From the NCBI RefSeq assembly GCF_043643765.1, contig NZ_JBHZSP010000013.1:1-64000 (forward strand): DNA of 64,000 bases. Reading direction: 5' to 3'. Position 1 is the stretch's first letter, and each line of letters opens with the position of its first letter. Shown here in pieces: positions 62,790 through 64,000 of this stretch. The position numbers and the translations under genes are program-made. The notes beneath the pieces are model-generated. The model saw only the letters and a program-made list of their open reading frames with translations, did not search any database and was not told the DNA's origin. The DNA comes from Marinomonas posidonica_A (GTDB taxonomy: Bacteria; Pseudomonadota; Gammaproteobacteria; Pseudomonadales; Marinomonadaceae).

Positions 62790-64000
62790 TTAGCCTGTAT
62801 TTTGCATACCACTGGCAATACCCGCCATGGTAATCATCAAGGCTTTATTCACTTCAGCATTTTCCTCGTCACGACGACTACGGAACAAAAGCTCAGCCTG
62901 TAAGTAATGCAGCGGATCAATATAAGGGTTACGCACATCAATTGACTGACGTATGGTTTTGTTGTCCTCTATTAAACGCTCTTGCTGCTTTAGCGTCTTC
63001 ACTAAACCACTAACTTGATTAAGCTTGCCTCGCAACAATCTACCAAGACCTTGAAGCTCTTCAGGTACCAAGCGTTTTTCATAGTATTCGGCAATCTCAG
63101 GTTCAGCTTTGGCCAAGACCATGTCTAACATATCCAGATAAGCACCAAAAAACGGCCACTTTTCGTGCATTTCACGAATCTTATCTAAGTTTCCAGACTC
63201 TATGGCTTGCTCAATTGCGCTTTCGGCTCCTAGCCAAGCGGGTAACATCAAGCGAATTTGCATCCAGGCAAAAATCCATGGAATAGCTCGCAAGCTTTCA
63301 ACTCCGCCATCCGAACGACGTCGAGCTGGCCTTGAACCGAGAGGCAGTTTTGCCAACTCTTGCTCAGGCGTGGTCGCTCGGAAATATGGTACAAAATCGT
63401 CATGGCCACGAACAATAGAACGATACTGATTCATGCCAACTTCAGCCATTTCATCCATAATGGCACGCCACTCTTCTTTTGGTGGCTCAGCAGGTATCAA
63501 GGTTGCCTCCATCACGGCAGAACAATAAAGCTCTAACGAGCGTACGGCGATGTCAGGAATACCAAATTTGAAACGAATCATTTCGCCTTGCTCTGTGACT
63601 CGAATCGCACCATTCACCGAGCCTGGAGGTTGCGATAAGATCGCCACATGAGCTGGACCGCCGCCACGACCGACGGTACCACCACGTCCGTGAAACAAGG
63701 TTAAATGAATGCCATGTTTCTGACACAGTCGAGTTAAAGCTTCCTGAGCACGATATTGCCCCCAAGTCGCCGCAATTTGACCTGCATCTTTCGCCGAATC
63801 AGAGTAACCAATCATGACTTCTTGACGGCCGTTTATGTAAGACTTATACCAAGGCATGGAAAACAATTGTTCGATAATGGGTTCTGCATTATCCAAATCG
63901 GCCAAGGTTTCAAACAAAGGCACAATTCGCATGGGAAAACTCACCCCTGACTCTTTCAGCATCAGAGCAACCGCCAACACATCAGAAGGAGCGCTGGCCA
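62790..64000 (-). CDS. ppc: Phosphoenolpyruvate carboxylase, C-terminal part
   Basis: Ppc fixes bicarbonate onto PEP to make oxaloacetate. Only the C-terminal 403 or so codons lie in the window; the reading frame continues past the edge, so this is a window truncation, not a broken gene. The visible part has MRIVPLFETLADLDNAEPII, the catalytic MIGYSDSAKDAG and TLFHGRGGTVGRGGGPAH, and the conserved C-terminal end SGMQNTG (MRNTG in many species). The 229-base gap to adk holds the ppc end and adk promoter. Confidence 0.97.
   Translation of the reverse strand, partial: ASAPSDVLAVALMLKESGVSFPMRIVPLFETLADLDNAEPIIEQLFSMPWYKSYINGRQEVMIGYSDSAKDAGQIAATWGQYRAQEALTRLCQKHGIHLTLFHGRGGTVGRGGGPAHVAILSQPPGSVNGAIRVTEQGEMIRFKFGIPDIAVRSLELYCSAVMEATLIPAEPPKEEWRAIMDEMAEVGMNQYRSIVRGHDDFVPYFRATTPEQELAKLPLGSRPARRRSDGGVESLRAIPWIFAWMQIRLMLPAWLGAESAIEQAIESGNLDKIREMHEKWPFFGAYLDMLDMVLAKAEPEIAEYYEKRLVPEELQGLGRLLRGKLNQVSGLVKTLKQQERLIEDNKTIRQSIDVRNPYIDPLHYLQAELLFRSRRDEENAEVNKALMITMAGIASGMQNTG

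Noticed and set aside
1..64000. tRNA, rRNA, CRISPR array, prophage or insertion sequence
   Set aside because: I looked in intergenic regions for tRNA-like arms, repeated spacers and transposase or integrase genes and saw none.

Overview
The window is a 64 kb piece of a gammaproteobacterial chromosome. Gene order, protein similarity to Pseudomonas and E. coli families and moderate GC suggest a marine member of the Oceanospirillales, most like Marinomonas; the genus is an inference. The DNA is almost fully coding, about 67 genes, nearly all recognisable housekeeping or conserved genes. I see no rRNA, tRNA, CRISPR array, insertion sequence, prophage or integrase.

Layout. 1-5 kb: amino-acid/metabolite exporters (LysE, EamA), an Lrp/AsnC regulator and ilvIH. 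5-13 kb: an unknown 86-residue protein, queG, tesB, the molybdopterin operon moaA-moaB-moeA, a solo HEPN/HepT-like protein, a LysR regulator and serB. 13-24.5 kb: an AhpA/YtjB-like membrane protein divergent from serB, then a long minus-strand run: pyrG, eno, ftsB, ispD, ispF, truD, surE, pcm, a DUF368 (PopT-type) membrane protein, nlpD and rpoS. 24.6-28.8 kb: an accessory catabolic module resembling vanillate O-demethylase (vanA, vanB, divergent vanR), with three copies of the palindrome ATTGGATCCAAT between them, plus a DUF6482-like protein and a P-loop kinase. 28.8-49 kb: the classical envelope and translation block on the minus strand: rpsB, tsf, pyrH, frr, uppS, cdsA, dxr, rseP, bamA, skp, lpxD, fabZ, lpxA, lpxB, rnhB, dnaE, accA, tilS. 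49-58 kb, plus strand: map, glnD, dapC, dapD, an ArsC-like reductase (yffB), dapE, two unknown small proteins and panD, with a small lipoprotein on the opposite strand. 58-64 kb: tpx, a membrane-anchored cold-shock-domain protein, slyX, rsmJ, uppP, tsaB, adk and the C-terminal part of ppc, cut by the window edge.

The genes work together in a few processes: outer-membrane and lipid A assembly (bamA, skp, lpx, rseP), the undecaprenyl-phosphate cycle (uppS, uppP, DUF368), isoprenoid synthesis (dxr, ispD, ispF), lysine/diaminopimelate synthesis (dapC, dapD, dapE), translation (rpsB, tsf, frr, map, tilS, tsaB, truD, rsmJ) and stationary-phase control (rpoS, nlpD, surE, pcm). Many genes overlap by 1 to 8 bases, and several start with TTG or GTG. 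I chose those starts from ribosome binding sites and family lengths.

The least ordinary parts are the van module with its phased operators, the solo HEPN protein, the AhpA-like protein with a degenerate cyclase-like domain, the membrane-tethered cold-shock protein, and intrinsic terminators inside lpxA-lpxB and rpsB-tsf. I did not find a convincing wholly new multi-gene system.
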